The notes beneath the pieces are model-generated. The model worked only from the letters and a program-made list of their open reading frames with translations. It was not told the DNA's origin and made no database searches. From Burkholderia sp. Bp9143 (lineage in GTDB: Bacteria; Pseudomonadota; Gammaproteobacteria; Burkholderiales; Burkholderiaceae), in contig NZ_QTPO01000034.1 of the NCBI RefSeq assembly GCF_003853645.1, positions 33,639 to 97,638 of the forward strand: DNA of 64,000 nt. Direction: 5' to 3'. Position numbers and translations under genes: made by a program. This document shows positions 63,406 to 64,000 of this stretch, piece after piece (position 1 is the first letter of the stretch; the number at the start of each line of letters is the position of its first letter).

Positions 63406-63876
63406 ATGGGTCTTCTTTCGTTTATTAAAGAGGCGGGTGAAAAACTGCTGGGTCACGCCGATGCGCAGGCAGCGGAAGATCCGAATGCCGCGAACCAGAC
63501 CGCGGCCGATGCGATCAAGAACTACATCAGCACGCAAGGTCTCGACACGTCGAACCTGACCGTCGCGTTCGACGGCGCATCGCGCACCGTCACGCTGTCG
63601 GGCAGCGTCGCCGACCTCGACACGAAGGCGAAGGTCAAGGTCGCGGCCGGCAACGTGCAAGGCGTCGCGGGCGTCAACGACGACGATCTGCAGCCGGACG
63701 ATCCGGAAATTCAGTACCACGACGTCCAGCCGGGCGACACGCTGTCGGCGATCGCCAAGGAAGTGTACGGCGACGCGAACAAGTACCCGGCGATCTTCGA
63801 GGCGAACAAGCCGATGCTTTCGAGCCCGGACCGGATCTATCCGGGCCAGAAGCTCGTGATTCCGCCGCAGTCCTGA
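63406..63876 (+). CDS. kbp: BON-LysM domain protein (YgaU/Kbp type)
   Basis: 156 residues. A BON domain (about 31-91, AADAIKNYISTQGLDTSNLTVAFDGASRTVTLSGSVADLDTKAKVKVAAGNVQGVAGV) and a C-terminal LysM domain (about 103-153, YHDVQPGDTLSAIAKEVYGDANKYPAIFEANKPMLSSPDRIYPGQKLVIP). E. coli Kbp (YgaU) is a cytoplasmic potassium-binding protein; no signal peptide is seen here either. AGGGAG precedes the ATG. Leader contains an intrinsic terminator. Confidence 0.92.
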   Translation: MGLLSFIKEAGEKLLGHADAQAAEDPNAANQTAADAIKNYISTQGLDTSNLTVAFDGASRTVTLSGSVADLDTKAKVKVAAGNVQGVAGVNDDDLQPDDPEIQYHDVQPGDTLSAIAKEVYGDANKYPAIFEANKPMLSSPDRIYPGQKLVIPPQS

Positions 63877-63897
63877 GCATTCGCGCAGCACTGATGC

Positions 63898-63928
63898 AAA
63901 AAAGGCAGGCCATCGGCCTGCCTTTTTT
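63898..63928 (+). terminator. Bidirectional intrinsic terminator after the BON-LysM gene
   Basis: AAAAAAGGCAGGCC and GGCCTGCCTTTTTT pair around ATC. It has A residues before and T residues after the stem, so it can work on both strands. Confidence 0.92.
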
Positions 63929-63944
63929 CATGCGCGTGACCCGT

Positions 63945-64000
63945 CCTGAAATAGGTTGACACTTTTTCGCTGAAACGAAGAGGTGCCAAGTGGAGCAAGA
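63945..64000 (+). mobile_element. Possible left end of an insertion sequence, cut by the window edge
   Basis: After the kbp terminator the sequence changes in character (A/T-richer, CCTGAAATAGGTTGACA...). It has a possible -35 (TTGACA), AAGAGG as a ribosome-binding site and a GTGGAGCAA start at 63990. This layout resembles the left end and first codons of an IS3-type transposase. It could be an ordinary gene start; only 56 bases are visible. Confidence 0.25.

Overview
This is a GC-rich chromosomal segment typical of Burkholderia, most likely the Burkholderia cepacia complex. The assignment rests on gene order and protein character rather than on a database match. Key markers are surE-pcm-nlpD-rpoS, dnaX-ybaB-recR, an acetoin dehydrogenase operon with its own lipoyl synthase, a complete aminoarabinose (L-Ara4N) lipid A modification cluster with arnA split in two, and the glyoxylate-to-glycerate operon gcl-hyi-glxR. 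Almost all of the window is coding. There is no prophage, CRISPR array, rRNA or tRNA, and the only hint of a mobile element is in the last few dozen bases.

Layout. 1-4.5 kb (minus): a PolB-like exonuclease, then rpoS, nlpD, pcm and surE, overlapping or tightly packed. 4.7-9.6 kb (minus): a CoA-transferase, recR, ybaB, dnaX and the SRP RNA gene with its own terminator. 10-15.3 kb (plus): trxA, rho, a MerR regulator translationally coupled to an MFS exporter, mtfA and rpmE2. 15.5-18.6 kb (plus): an ArnT-like glycosyltransferase and a MATE transporter. 18.6-26.4 kb: the aco operon acoX-acoA-acoB-acoC-lipA (minus), driven by a near-perfect sigma-54 promoter, and the divergent activator gene acoR, which carries a one-base deletion that removes its DNA-binding domain. 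26.4-27.3 kb: a MerR regulator and a carboxymuconolactone decarboxylase-like protein. 27.5-32.9 kb: a ComEA-like protein, a YidB-like protein, clpB with a heat-shock promoter, and a divergent nsrR / truncated haemoglobin pair. 33-39.4 kb (minus): moaE-moaD-moeA, then thrC-hom-alaA. 39.7-47.5 kb (plus): a small Mth938-type protein and the arn cluster arnT, arnE/F-like, arnB, arnC, arnA (formyltransferase), arnA (decarboxylase), arnD. 47.6-51.5 kb (plus): bcp, a PIN-PhoH ATPase and an NlpC/P60 lipoprotein. 51.6-56.4 kb (minus): pit with its DUF47 partner, dnaB, and the rpsF-priB-rpsR-rplI ribosomal operon. 56.6-59.2 kb (minus): an ECF sigma / anti-sigma pair and a LysR regulator. 59.4-63.9 kb (plus): gcl-hyi-glxR and a BON-LysM protein (Kbp/YgaU type) preceded by an intrinsic terminator in its leader.

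How the genes work together. The arn genes make, flip and attach L-Ara4N to lipid A, the basis of intrinsic polymyxin resistance in this genus. The aco genes encode E1, E2, a lipoyl synthase and AcoX for acetoin catabolism, but the broken acoR suggests the pathway cannot be induced in this isolate unless the deletion is an assembly error. The gcl operon converts two glyoxylate to glycerate and is probably controlled by the divergent LysR protein. Several regulators have readable operators beside them: two MerR dyads, an NsrR-like site, GTCTC/GAGAC sites for AcoR, and an S6:S18-type mRNA leader. Nothing in the window is a clearly new multi-gene system. The items most worth following up are the acoR frameshift, the kbp leader terminator, the histone-H1-like tail on the ComEA-like protein, the uncharacterised ECF/anti-sigma pair and the possible insertion-sequence end at the right edge.
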